Of a stretch of 64,000 nt of DNA, positions 45,795 to 57,980 are shown one piece after another. The position numbers and the translations under genes were made by a program. The stretch covers positions 27,768,369-27,832,368 of the forward strand of contig CM032127.1 of NCBI GenBank assembly GCA_018894105.1, in the 5' to 3' direction. Positions within the stretch are counted from its first letter, which is position 1; each line of letters opens with the position of its first letter. Under the pieces are notes generated by a model. The model did no database searches. It saw nothing but the letters and a program-made list of their open reading frames with translations, and was not told where the DNA came from. This DNA comes from Jacaranda mimosifolia (lineage: Eukaryota; Streptophyta; Magnoliopsida; Lamiales; Bignoniaceae).

Positions 45795-48700
45795 ATGGCT
45801 ATGCAAGCTGGCATTGGATTGTCAAGGATCATCTTAATAGTCGGAGCAGGTATATATGTTAAATATGTATATGAGTTTGATTTTCTTCTTCTTTTTTATT
45901 GTTTTGAGTTTGATCTGAGGTGAAGTAAGTTTCTGCTTTGGTTTTGGTGTGGATTAGGTTATACGGGAACTATACTGGTGAGGAACGGTAAATTATCAGA
46001 TGTATTGGGTGAGCTACAGGTACTGAATTTTCCGTTTTATTTTTCGAAAATATTTCGCTAGTCTCTCTTCCTTTCCTTTCCTTTCCTTTTTTATTTCCCT
46101 TTTTTTTTTTTGTGGGGTCGGGTCGGGGCGGGGCGGGGCAGGTTGTAGGTAATTTAGCTGAATTACCTATGGATGAGTTAAATTTCAAATGCTAATGATT
46201 TAATTCGTGTTGAATGTAGTTTAGATTAGAAGTGACTTTTGAATGTGTTGCAAGTTTTTTTTAACTGTTTTCATGAATGGGAAGATTAATTATTGAAATT
46301 CTAGTTATCATCGTTTGCCCTGTATACTTGGTGGTTTGGGAAAATAAGACAGTCATGATTGAGATAATTCTGTGGGAGAATATTTTGTTGTTTTGAGAAC
46401 AATTGATTTTATATGATCTTTATGTTTTATAATCTTAAGCTGACGATAGATGCTACGAAATTTGAATTTTGTCAGTGTTTGTGGTCTCTATGGTGTACCA
46501 TTTGAAAAATACACGTCGAACTAAAGGTTGTTGAGCAGAATGCATACTTGGTGTGCATATGTGTGTATTCTGTGTGTGAATTATCATGTATGGATTTGTG
46601 AATGCTATTAAGTCCTATGTCTTGCAGAATTTAGTTAAAGGAATGGAGAAATCAGGGGAGTCAGATGGGGACGCCGAGTATTCTGATGCCATCGCTGCCC
46701 AGGTATCACAAATTCAACTGATAGAGAATTGTTTATTTTGTTAAAATGGCAATTTTCTATTACTTTTCTTTGATTGACTGATTTTCTAGTTGAAATCCAC
46801 ATCATGATAATTTCTATTTTACAATTTCACTTTGACTAGAAGAAGAAGAGAAATCGGAGAATATCATCTGTGGTTGTTTAAACCCTTGTTTCTTGAAAAT
46901 TTGAAAAGCATTTTGTAATCCTCAAGAAAACTATGGGGAGCTGTCCTATTTAATGTTACATTGAGGGTGAGAATGGCTGTTTTGGGGTAGAATTTGCCTT
47001 TGATTAAATCATCTGAAACATTTGAGTTTTCCACGTAAAACTGAATGATGATTCTCTTTTGTTATTCTTCTTGGAGGATGCCTATGTCCAATTAGTGTTT
47101 GTTTGAAGAATCATATTTTGTGAATATAAATATCAGACAAGTGATGCCTTTCATTTAAAATTTTGCTATTTTTTTTTACACTTAAAATTTTGCTTTGTAA
47201 ATTTTATTTTTTATTTATTTTCTTTCAGGTTCGTCGCTTAGCCATGGAGGTTCGCCAAATGGCCTCATCTAGGCAGATTACCGTTCTAAATGGGAACTCT
47301 GGCCAAAGTTAGTATCTTCTGTGATTGTTCTAGACTCAAAGTTTAGTGGATATCTAAGTGATTCTCTTTCTTTTGCTCTATGACAGGTCACTTGACATCT
47401 CTAGTAATGCCAGCTGCTGCTCTGGGAGCTTTGGGTTATGGATACATGTGGTGGAAGGTAGGACTGCATATTTTCTTCATTCATTTTGTTTCCTGGGAAA
47501 TTCTCATTTGGATTTTGTGTCTACTGGATAATGTACATTTTATAGAAAACCTATTTCTCTTTTTTATGTTTGACTCCCTTCTTTGGTTCCATGTTATTTA
47601 AATGTTAGGGTCTTTCATTCTCAGACCTTATGTATGTGACAAAGCGCAACATGGCAAATGCTGTTGCAAACTTGACAAAACATTTGGATCATGTCTCTGA
47701 GGCTCTTGCAGTAAGTATTTGTTAGTTTGTGATTGGCTGTCATTGCAACCCATTATTTTTTCTATTCATGCATCCTAGTGACCAAATACATTGAGGGATT
47801 TGCTCTCTCTCAACTGGTGATTGTTATTTTTTAATCAGTAGTCATTGCAACCATCACATTTTTCTATTCAGGCATCCAGGTGACTGAACACATCAAGGGA
47901 CTTTTGGTCTCTTATATGACTGAACTGCATATGGTGATTAATTTTGTGATTCGTGGGATGAGAGTAGTTATGTAATGCAGTTCCATCTTATTTCTGTTTC
48001 TTTCATAATATCTATTTATCTACTATTGCTACCCAAGTTATTTTACCCCGTAAGATATGTTACTTGTTTTTACCCAAGTTATTTTCACTTATTTTACTAT
48101 TTCCAAGGAAAGTTTAGTTTCTTAATGCAACCTCATTGGTGCAACTAGTTTAGCATGGATAAGATTTCTATGTAGCTTGATTTTCTATTAAATTTTTTCT
48201 CATTAGGCTACAAAAAGACATTTGACGCAGAGAATAGAGAACTTGGACGGGAAACTCGATGAACAAGTGGAGATGTCAAAATTAATTAGGAATGAGGTAC
48301 ATCAGAAGTTCAAATATTACTTTTTTTATCATCTTTAGGTCATTTTCCCTATAATATATAAACATTCTCTAGCAAGCTATCTCAGGAATCAGTGTGTGAT
48401 CTGAGCTCCAAAATTTAAACGTGTTAAACAGGTTAACGATGTGCGAGGTGATCTCTCTCAAATTGGCTTTGACTTGGATGAGTTGCAGAGGATGGTTTCT
48501 GGCTTGGTGGGTAATTTTGTAAAATATGTTGTTATTTTTCTTATAATTTACTCGCAGTCTGCGTAATCGTCCAACAAGCCGCTATCTACACAGTATCTAT
48601 GTTGTTCTATAATAAATGTGGCCCTGTTCTTCATAGTGGGAATTAGATGCCTGAAGACAAAGTAATTAGGGTTTGACATTTTACAGACCATTCATTTGCT

Positions 48701-51700
48701 GCTATGAATACATTATTATAGGTAACATGTGAGAACAGCATTTGTAGGATGCTTCTGATGTGTCATTTTGCTGGTAAGATGAAGTTCTTCACTTAGTTTA
48801 GCAATCTGATGATTGTAATTTTTATTGGCTGTGGAGGTCTTCACATCAAATATAATTGATGTTCTATTTATTGTATAATAAGGTGATCTTAACTGCCTAG
48901 ATAACAAGGTATAATTAACTTGTCGATTCACAAGGTTCTGAAGAAACTAGACTTCTTATGTGATGACTACAGAAGAAAATAATAGTATAGGTATCCTGGA
49001 AAGCGACTTAATTTATTTTGAGTTGTAAATTAGATATCTGGGACTCAATGTATATGAAGGTTTAATTTTCATTGTCTAAATGAGTGTATGAATGTATTAC
49101 GTATCTCAATATGAAGTGAATATGTAATCAAGCGAGTGGGAAAATCTTAAATGTTATGAACCAAATGAGATCTATGATATTTTTTCTAAAGTAAATCTTA
49201 CTACTGTGAGCACAAGAAACTTTAATTATGAGGACTTGTAGCAACTGCGGATCAGAACTTGCATAATTAGTGCTCTGGATTGTTATTGAATCTGCAGTGA
49301 ATTTCCAATTTCCTATTCTAACTGCTCAGACAACATGGTGTAATAACTTGTTAATACAAAAAGACAGAATAAATTGGTCCTTGTTAATCCTGTATGGTGA
49401 GAACAATTTTAGAGTGCTGTGGTGTATGATGTACTTTTTTGAAACTTGAAATTTCATCTGACAATGTATTGATTGCAATTCATTCCGATTTTAAACTTAC
49501 TACTGTACATACAAGAAATTTTACGCAGTCTCTGCTCGATGTTGTCACTAGGTGGAACTTAGAGGATGTTTGTCTTCAGATCAGTAGAATCAGGGCGTGT
49601 GCACCCCCTACCCCCTCCTCCATGCAGGTTGGGGGATGGGAATGGTGGTTTTTAGTCCTTAAGCTGATATTCGAGTTCAACACTTCCCTTTTCTAAACAG
49701 TGCACCTTCATCCACTTCCATTTTTTTTCTAATTTTGAATCTTTTATGCATGTTCAGGCTACATTCAGGAAATGCTTCTTTAGTGCTTCGCATAGTACTT
49801 GACATATTTCTTTTGTGAATCCAAGTATCTCATGTTAGGCTGCTTTCTCTGCCTTTATTGCCTTGGTTCTGTGAAGCTAGCAACATATGGCTGAGTTTTG
49901 ATGTCACTAATAATGTTACAAACTTATGCATGCATGGAAATTTCTGCTTTGGTTTTTTGATGGTTTATACATTGTCTTTACTATGAAGTTGGCCACTATA
50001 TTTGCATTTTCATGTTGCCTGATGCTTTATTACTTTCCTTTTTCATCTCTGATATTTTATTTTGGATTGTAGGATGGCAAGCTACTTTCATTAGAAGGCA
50101 AACAGGTGATAATTTTTACATTTAAAATCTGAACAGAAAGCTTCTATTATACTTCATATCAACTTTGTTTTTTCGTTGTGGCTTTCTCAAGTTTTACAGA
50201 AGATTGCTGCTTGGGCTTAAAATTTTCTAATAACCAAGCTACTCTTGAAATACAACGTTATTATTACACTGGAACCTGTGATGAATATAAATATTATTTT
50301 TCTTTCCTACATGTTGCTGTAGGAGCTTGCAAACGCTGGGGTAATGTACCTGTGTAGCATTGTTAATGGAAGAAAGGTGAAAATGCCTGAAATGCTTCAG
50401 GTTTGTAATCCTTTATCTTGTTTCTTCAATTTTTGTATACAATAAATATATATTGCATGAATCTACAGATTTGTTCTGGATTTAGATTAGTTACTATTTT
50501 AGGACTTTTTTTTCATGGTTTGGCACCCCCCTTCCCCACTCCTCTCTTTGGGTGAACGATGAACTTGAAGTTATATGAAATATTGAAGAAATTGGTACCA
50601 TATAATCCAAAATGGAGACCACGCGTTAGTATCAGCTAATGAATGTGCCTCGAGGAAACTAGATTAGATAAACGTCTCCAAGGTGGTCTTACAATATGTG
50701 AAATATATTACGGTGATCTAGCCCTTATTTACTGCTATATTTGCTTCTTAACTATATGAGAATCCTCATAGTCACACAATAAGTTAACGCCAAGCCTTTT
50801 TGCTTGTGCACCACATTGTGTTTTTGGCTATAATTGGTTTGCCATCTTCTTTTGACAACATTTTGTTCTGATTGACTGAATTTTCCTTTTTTTTTTTTTT
50901 TTTTTTTTTTGTGGCCTCTCTGATGTTAACTGACTGCTATGCTATGTGAAATTTTCAGTGTTTGTTGCTCGTTTCTTACCATTATTTATTTTACATGTCT
51001 TCAATGGCTTTGTGCAGGATCAACTTAAAATTTCTGAAACTCGACACCAAGTCTAATGGTACTTGTTCTATTTTCTACTGCTATCATTCCAGCATGAAGT
51101 TTTGGGCATAACCAGAGAAGGAAATATAAGAAAAGTAACATATAGCACAATTATATGGATAATATTGCTATACACTGGTAATCTAACCAATGTTGAAGGG
51201 TTTAAAGTTTGCAATTATATTTGCTGTTGATCTTTTTGGCTTACAATTATTATTTATTAATTGGTTATACAGTACTAGCAAGTTTAACAATTATAATCCT
51301 CTTTTTCATTTCTTTGGTCAAAGTTGACTTCATTTAATATTTTTCCTCCCATGGGTTGAAGATATAGGTGAACTAATTAATTGGAAGCCTGCCAAATATC
51401 ATGGCATGTAAACTTGTTACCAGAATATCATTCTAACTTTTGCACTTGGATTATTGTTGAATGGATTTTATGCCAAAATGTGCTAACGGGTAGAAATACA
51501 TGAGGAAAATGGTTGAAAGGATTTTGTTGCTCTTAGATCAAACTTTGTGATTTCTTTTGGTTTTATTCAGTGCTATGTGATCTTATCACCTGAAAGTAGC
51601 TCCCCCGTTCCATCTCCTCAAGCTTGTTTATGTGACTTCTTTACAGGGTCTTAAGGAGATTGCCGATTCTCTGGCTTCTGGAAATAATTTACTGACAGAT

Positions 51701-51977
51701 GGAAATGTGCAAGATGATTCTGATAGGTTGAATAAAACCTTGATGAGGTAGGTTTATTGAAGCTTTTTTCTTAAAGCCCACAACACCCCCCCCGGGCGCC
51801 AAAACCCATTTTTTCCTTCTTCCTCTCCCGCCTCTGAATTGTTGGTAGAGCTTGCTTGTCTTTCTACATCGAGCAGATTACTCATGTGTTCTCTAATTTG
51901 TATATGTATCTCTGATAGCTTTGCAACTATTTTCCTGTATTGGGTTGAAATGCAGGACTGCGTCAAACAAGTCTTGA
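45795..51977 (+). CDS. DUF1664 family membrane-anchored coiled-coil protein
   Basis: Thirteen coding exons: 45795-45849, 45958-46019, 46628-46702, 47229-47307, 47387-47457, 47609-47710, 48207-48296, 48432-48506, 50073-50105, 50323-50400, 51018-51050, 51647-51747 and 51956-51977. All phases agree and give 291 residues, within the range of plant DUF1664 proteins such as Arabidopsis At1g27000. The start MAMQAGIGLSRIILIVGAGY includes a hydrophobic segment (residues 8-26). A second lies at 95-111 (LVMPAAALGALGYGYMWW) and is followed by a long helical, probably coiled-coil region to about 215 (NLTKHLDHVSEAL, RIENLDGKLDEQVEM, LDELQRMV). The C-terminal tail is polar. Molecular function is unknown; a membrane-bound helical adaptor is inference. 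The donor after exon 11 is weak (CAA|GTCTAA), and reading through it stops at once (51054-51056), giving a 252-residue form. Intron 8 is the longest, at about 1.6 kb. Confidence 0.85.
47739..47930. repeat. ~103-bp tandem duplication in intron 6 of the DUF1664 gene
   Basis: gtcattgcaacc..at..ttttctattca(t/g)gcatcc starts near 47739 and again near 47842. Both copies continue through agtgac(c/t)..acat(t/c)(g/a)aggga. Confidence 0.65.
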
Positions 51978-52208
51978 GTGCCAACCTTTGCAGTGTGCTG
52001 GTAGAGTAAGGGTCTTCATGTAATATAATCTTCTCGATTATCATTTTTTAGTGATGGAATGGTGCAATTTCAAGAGGAAGTGATGCAATTTCACGATTCC
52101 TCTTGAAAATAGCATCCTCTATGCACACTGTCCCTTTTCTTGCCCTATTAGTAGTTTTCGAATTTGTACATGATGTTGAAGTCAAGAGCTACAAAGCATC
52201 GTTGAGCT

Positions 52209-52214
52209 AATAAA
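52209..52214 (+). terminator. candidate poly(A) signal of the DUF1664 gene
   Basis: AATAAA about 230 bp after the stop codon. A second AATAAA lies near 52466. Confidence 0.4.
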
Positions 52215-52479
52215 CTCTTTGTCATCTATAGTCCATGAATTCATGCATGGGAATAGAAGTATTGATACTGGTTAATGTATGGCTATATACACTTTGGCCC
52301 GAAATTACCAGTTTCTGCATTTTACTTGAAGCACTTCCTCTATCCCAAATTTATCTTTCATATTTTCTTTTTAGGGATATTCTAAAGTAAAATTTTATTT
52401 TCCAAAAATAGATCAGTTAAAAGCAATGCCCTGGATGCTCGGGGGGTCTCAATCACCACCTTGATTAATAAAGTACGTA

Positions 52480-53998
52480 TATTGAACTTTACTTTTTCAT
52501 CTTTTCTGCGAAACTCCGATGGGACTGGCTTCTTTTGCTGCTGATTATTAGATATTGCTTACTTGCTAGTAGAGTTTTATTATAGCGTCCGAAATCCGAA
52601 TTATTAAGACTAGTGTGAGGGAAGCAACTCAAATCCCTTTTATTTTCAATATTTTGTGTGTGTGGATTTTGTGCATACGCAATATAGGAATCAAATGAAT
52701 TGACGAAAGTGTCCCTATTGTTCAATTGGGTAGCCCGGTTATAAATATTTGGTTTACAAATTTACCATCAAAGTATACTTCTAATTTTTTTCTTCAAACA
52801 AAAGATTCTTAGTCATTATAAGATCATTACAAGGGGCTTCAGCAATGAACGAGGGAGGATTACAAATCCAAACCTCGTGATTAGACATAGAATTTGATGC
52901 TGTAACAATAGCATGAGCAATTGTGTTCGCAAATTTCTTGAAAAATGCAATTTGAAGTCATCTAAAGTCTAAACCATTTTTAAGACATTTACAATCCTCA
53001 ATAATGAGCCTAGGGTGGAAGCGAAGTACTCCTAATCATTTATAGCTTGAATTAATTCCTATTCGATTTGCAATTAGAATATAGTCTTTGGATCTAACTC
53101 ATAATGAATGGCTCAAATTAAGTTATGTTAGATTTATAGAATGACATTTATGAATACTCTACATTTTAATATTTACAAATAGTAGTTATTTATTTTAAAT
53201 TCTCTTTCAATATTTATATCTCCTCTTTCTTAAATATTAAATTTTTTTCTTGGATAAACTCAAATATCTTAATTTTTGTGGTTTTAGCATTACCTATGAA
53301 GGATCAAATTGACTAGTTGGCTCTTATGGCAACCCAATATTTTTTTTAATTAGGAGAATATTTTCTCGGATTTTTATTGCTGTCAATATATTTATATGTA
53401 TATATACTATATTGTTTGTCCGTGTCTGTGTGTGAGATGGCATAAATTATATGACATAAGTAATTGATATATGTGACTGTTAGCTGATGTTTATAGACAT
53501 TAGTGCAGCCTAAAGATATATAAATTTGTATCAATGATATTGCTCGAGCGTCTATTAATATTACTTGTAGACTATAGTGTAAACCAAAAAGCCATCCTAT
53601 TAAAATCAATATAAGGGGAGAGAAAAAAAACAATAAAAAAAATAGATGAGAGTACTTCAATTAGTTCAATAACTTCTATCAACTCCCAAATTTTTATAAA
53701 ATAGAAAAATATGAAGCAAAAAAAAAAAAAGGTACCGTAGTCGAAATGCGTATCATTGGGTGTGGCACAGCTATGTTGAGATATTACTTCCATAATTTAT
53801 TTATTGACATGTCATATTCATATCCCACAGAAATTGGAGGTGTGTGAATTTCGATACAATATTTGACTATTATACAACAACATCAATATGAATATGATGT
53901 TAAATACGTATTATGTACCACAACATGTTATAGTTTTTAAAATATCAGTATATTATAACATTCGACATCACAATTGCAATATGAAATTGTAAAATGTA
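52480..53998. other. intergenic, no gene recognised
   Basis: AT-rich. Short minus-strand ORFs at 53346-53793 are low-complexity and lack recognisable domains. Confidence 0.5.
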
Positions 53999-54293
53999 GA
54001 GATTGTTCGGATGAACTTACAAACTTCTTAAAATATTTTTTAATATGTTTGAGACTTATAAAATGTCAAAAATTGTTTGATAAATTTTTTTTGAAAAGAG
54101 CTTATAAGCTCGTAAGATAGATGTAAGAATCTTATAAGTTAGTTTTTTTTTAAATAAAGTAAGGAATTTCTAACTTATTTTTAAAATTATAACAACTCAT
54201 TATTTTATTTAAACAATTTAAGAACTTATTTTAAAAAAATCTGACATCTTTTAAACTCCAAAAATATTTTAAATAAATTTAGCCAAATACCTC
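53999..54293. mobile_element. MITE copy 2 (same family as 28546-28947)
   Basis: Left end GAGATTGTTCGGATGAACTTA; right end in reverse complement GAGGTATTTGGCTAAATTTA. The interior shares cttataaaatgtcaaaaa.., gaaaagagcttataa.. and ..tttctaacttatttttaaaa with copy 1. Confidence 0.55.
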
Positions 54294-55562
54294 TTAATCT
54301 TTAATCAAAGCTCTCCCGGAGAGCAGAAGCAGATAAAACGCAGGAAACTTTGAAAGCCAATCCAAATAAAAGGTTTGGTTGCTTTATCGGCATCACAATT
54401 TGTTCCCTTACTATTTTTATCCAATTAACTTGGTAATCACTCATGGTCCGGCAGTTAGTAATTTATCTAACCTCTCGAAACGTACTATTTTAATTATATT
54501 GAACCACGTAGTCGTAGAGAATATTACTATTCGCAATTTCAAAATTCACAAAAATTTATTGAAGTATCAATATGAGAGAGTGAAAAAAATTAAAAATTTT
54601 CATTTTATATATTCTACATATGAAAAAAGTCATTTTATACTTACAAATAATGATTTTTGCACCAAATAGTAAATATTATTTACCAAAAATATCCTCAAAA
54701 TAATTACATCTGTGTCTATAATTTCATACACAAAATTGGAATTACACGCACCCACCTAAGAAACTACTGATAAAAACTACTATCTTATACCATTGCAAGA
54801 TGCAATAAAAATTGATCTTAATTCATTCCTATTAAACTCAAAAACCTCTATTCTTCCCATATTATTTTATAGTGTAAAAAATCAGACTTTTTTCCTTTTT
54901 CTTTTAATTTTTTTTTGGTTCTTTATATTTTATTAAGAAATTTTAGTTTATGCTATCAAGTATGTTTTGTGAATTTTTCCTAATTAGTTCTTTATATTTA
55001 ATTAAAAACTTTATATAGTGATAATAAATTTTGAAGGAATTTGTGTACGTATGCGAGGATCATGTAGCATGATAACTTGTTGTAATAAAAGCAACAAGTC
55101 TTTGGACTGGCGCAATGTCTAAAAATTTCGTTGAGTTTAGATGATTAAATATTGTATATGAAGTTTGAAACATTAATCAAGCTTTGCTTTGGTTGCAAAA
55201 TTAAAGTGTGAGAGCATTTAGGATATATATATATATATATATATAGTGAGAGAGAGTATATATAACTATTTGGTTGAGTTTTATATTAATTAAATCAATT
55301 GTATATATACTTTCTCTTAGATTTGTAACTCCCAAGTTTTCTTTTTTAAATTTTTTTACAAAAGATCTTATTTTCTAAAATAATTTTTTCATCAAAATTA
55401 TTATGTCAATTAAAATAATTAACTATGCAACACAATTTACTCTCAACTGCTACGTACCTTTAGGAGGAAAAATGTAAATATACACTCTCCAACTATTATC
55501 ATCAATTCTCCCGTAAGTTTGGACAAAAGGAGAAAAGGAAAATCCCCATATATATATATGCA
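54294..55562. other. intergenic, no gene recognised
   Basis: AT-rich, with (TA)n near 55219-55244. Confidence 0.5.
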
Positions 55563-55567
55563 CCACT

Positions 55568-56042
55568 TGTTGGATTTTGGACTTTAATATAGATATATAT
55601 ATATAATATTAATAATAATTGTGTGTAGTTTGCTATCTTAAAAAGGCTTGGCCCAAATTAAAGTGATCTGATTATTAGGTGGGCCTAAGTTATCTTACAA
55701 AGCATGGGCTTATATGTGTAGATACTCTAAATTATAATTTCTAATTTTATAATGGGTCAAATTAGAAATAAAAAAAAAAGATATACAGTTATATTAGGGT
55801 TATGGTCCCCAAATTATGCATATGATACTTTTCTGATATCTCATCATTAGAAAAGAGAGAGTAACTTCTCCCAAACTTCATACGCATTAATTTGGAAGAT
55901 CAATAACCACAAGACTAAAGGATTTCATCAGTATTCATGGATTTAGGTATGCTTCTGCATCCATATTGGTTTTTTTAGTGATTTAACATGATGGTTTAGA
56001 GTTTTATGTTATGGGTTTCACAGATCTGATTTAACTCTAACA
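55568..56042 (+). repeat. 5' LTR of the Copia element
   Basis: 475 bp, aligning along its whole length to 60575-62193 once the nested hAT insertion is removed. Confidence 0.92.
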
Positions 56043-56044
56043 AT

Positions 56045-56056
56045 TGGTATCAGAGT
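56045..56056 (+). promoter_or_regulatory. primer-binding site (initiator Met tRNA)
   Basis: TGGTATCAGAGT, two bases after the 5' LTR, matches the plant tRNA-iMet site TGGTATCAGAGC except for the last base. Confidence 0.85.
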
Positions 56057-56347
56057 CACTCATGTTGAATCATTGAGAAATCAATGATTTTAGGTTATAT
56101 CTATTTGAATTTATAAAGTTTTATTCAATTAATTTTTTTTGGAATGCCACCGTGAATCGTGATTTTTGAATTAAAATCAGCATGCTGTACTGTTGCAATT
56201 GGTTGATTTTTTGAATTTGCGGCTTCAATTGATTGTTGCAATATGAGAAATTTTCATCAATTAACACATGCTGCCAAGGTTTGTTTATATTTGTTTCCAC
56301 CAAAGCATGTTATGAATTGCGTCAGCTTCTGCAGCACAAATCGTGTT

Positions 56348-56385
<38 letters not shown>

Positions 56386-56530
56386 ACTAAAGGGCTGTAG
56401 ATTTTGTGTGTTGAAGTTAATGTGCTTAGGTTGATTAATTGTATATGAACAATATAGCATATGTAATATGGTGCTGTGGTTTTGTGTGTTGACATTCATG
56501 TGCTTTATTAGTATGCCAATTGGACTTGCT

Positions 56531-56609
56531 GTACGTGAAATTATTGGCGGTGCTTAGTATATGAAATTCATGTGCTTTATTAGTATGCCAATTGAAGTTG
56601 CTGTTTGAT

Positions 56610-56675
<66 letters not shown>

Positions 56676-56784
56676 CAATTTTAATATTATTATTATTATT
56701 ATTATATCAAACAGCAACTTCAATTGGCATACTAATAAAGCACATGAATTTCATATACTAAGCACCGCCAATAATTTCACGTAC
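56531..56784. repeat. near-perfect inverted repeat (~80+ bp arms) with TAA/TTA loop
   Basis: From 56531 (gtacgtgaaattattggcgg) to 56612 the sequence is repeated in reverse complement, ending at 56784. The arms extend further into (TAA)n and (TTA)n runs, so almost the whole 254 bp can fold back. The lead-in (attcatgtgctttattagta) is also present as a direct copy at about 56490, just before the left arm. It lies in the leader between PBS and gag. Confidence 0.9.
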
Positions 56785-57359
56785 GGACTTATTATTATTA
56801 TTATTATTATTATTTTGGGGTAATAAAAAATTATTTTAGGGAATTTTAATTCAAATATTGGTATGTTTATATATATTTTGATATAAATTGATTGCAGCAA
56901 TATGTCACCAAAGTGACCTCTCTTGTGGAAATTAATTTATATTGAATTATAAATAGTTATGTGTATGTAACTCATGTAAATATTGATCGGCCCAAAGGAA
57001 GATTTATATTTAATAGAATTACATGTGCACTTGTGGTAATAAACACGTGATGATTATTTGGTTTTACATGTGAGCAATAAATTGGCCCAAAGGAAAATTT
57101 ATTGTTTGACATGTTATTTTATTATTAGTGTTTGATTACTACACCGAGATATCATTTACAAGTTAATACTTTGTCCAGAGATGAAACATTAATGGAGTGT
57201 TCGATATCTTGAGATGGGATTTACCTTTATTTGAATTTATTATTCTATTCTGGTTTTTTGCTTTGGTACTTATGTGAGTTTGTTTGTTTGGTTTGTTTTG
57301 TTCTCTATTCAGTTTATGCTTATGCTGCTAATATCACTATTAGCATCCATTCTATTCCT

Positions 57360-57980
57360 ATGCTGAATGACACAAATTTTAAGGCATGGTAAGAAAGTAT
57401 CTTAATTACTTTGGGAGTTATGGACCTAGACTTTGCATTAAGGGTAGCTAAACCCGTTGATCTCACTGATATGAGTACCTCGGATGAAAAGAGGGAGATG
57501 GAAAAGTGGGAAAAGTCTAATCGCATAAGTCTCATGGACATCAAGCGTGCCATTCCAGAAGCTTTTAGGGGCACTAGGTCTGATAAGGTGGATACGGCTA
57601 AAGCTTTCCTTGAAGACCTTGAGAAGAGGTTTGCTAAGAATGAAAAGACTGAAACTAGTACAATCTTAGCAAAGTTCATCTCAATGAGGTACACGGGTAA
57701 AGGAAACATAAGGGAGTACATTATGAAAATGTCTCATCTTGCTTCAAAATTAAAGACACTCAAGTTGGATTTGTCTGAAGACTTGTTAGTGCATTTGGCT
57801 CTGATATCCCTTCTAGCACAGTTTAGATAGTTCAAGGTGAGCTATAACTGTCAAAAGGACTCATGGTCCCTTAATGAGCTCATCTCACACTGTGTTCAGG
57901 AAGAGGAGATATTGAAGCAAGAAAAGTTAGAGAGTGCTCACTTAACATCCATCTCAAAGGACAAGAAGAAAGACAACTGA
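57360..57980 (+). pseudogene. Copia gag (UBN2-type), interrupted
   Basis: The frame starts around MLNDTNFKAW (57360), a stop follows at 57390-57392, and then it is open from 57411 to a TAG at 57828. It continues in the same frame to KDKKKDN and the stop at 57978. Segments such as KAFLEDLEKRFAKNEKTET and GNIREYIMKMSHLASKLK are typical of the UBN2 gag domain of plant Copia elements. The zinc knuckle that should follow is absent because of the internal deletion. Nothing suggests host use. Confidence 0.8.

Noticed and set aside
47380..47601. 73-codon plus-strand ORF
   Set aside because: It is exon 5 of the DUF1664 gene read through its donor site into the intron.
53346..53793. Minus-strand ORFs of 104 and 73 codons
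   Set aside because: Low-complexity hydrophobic translations of AT-rich DNA without domain signatures.
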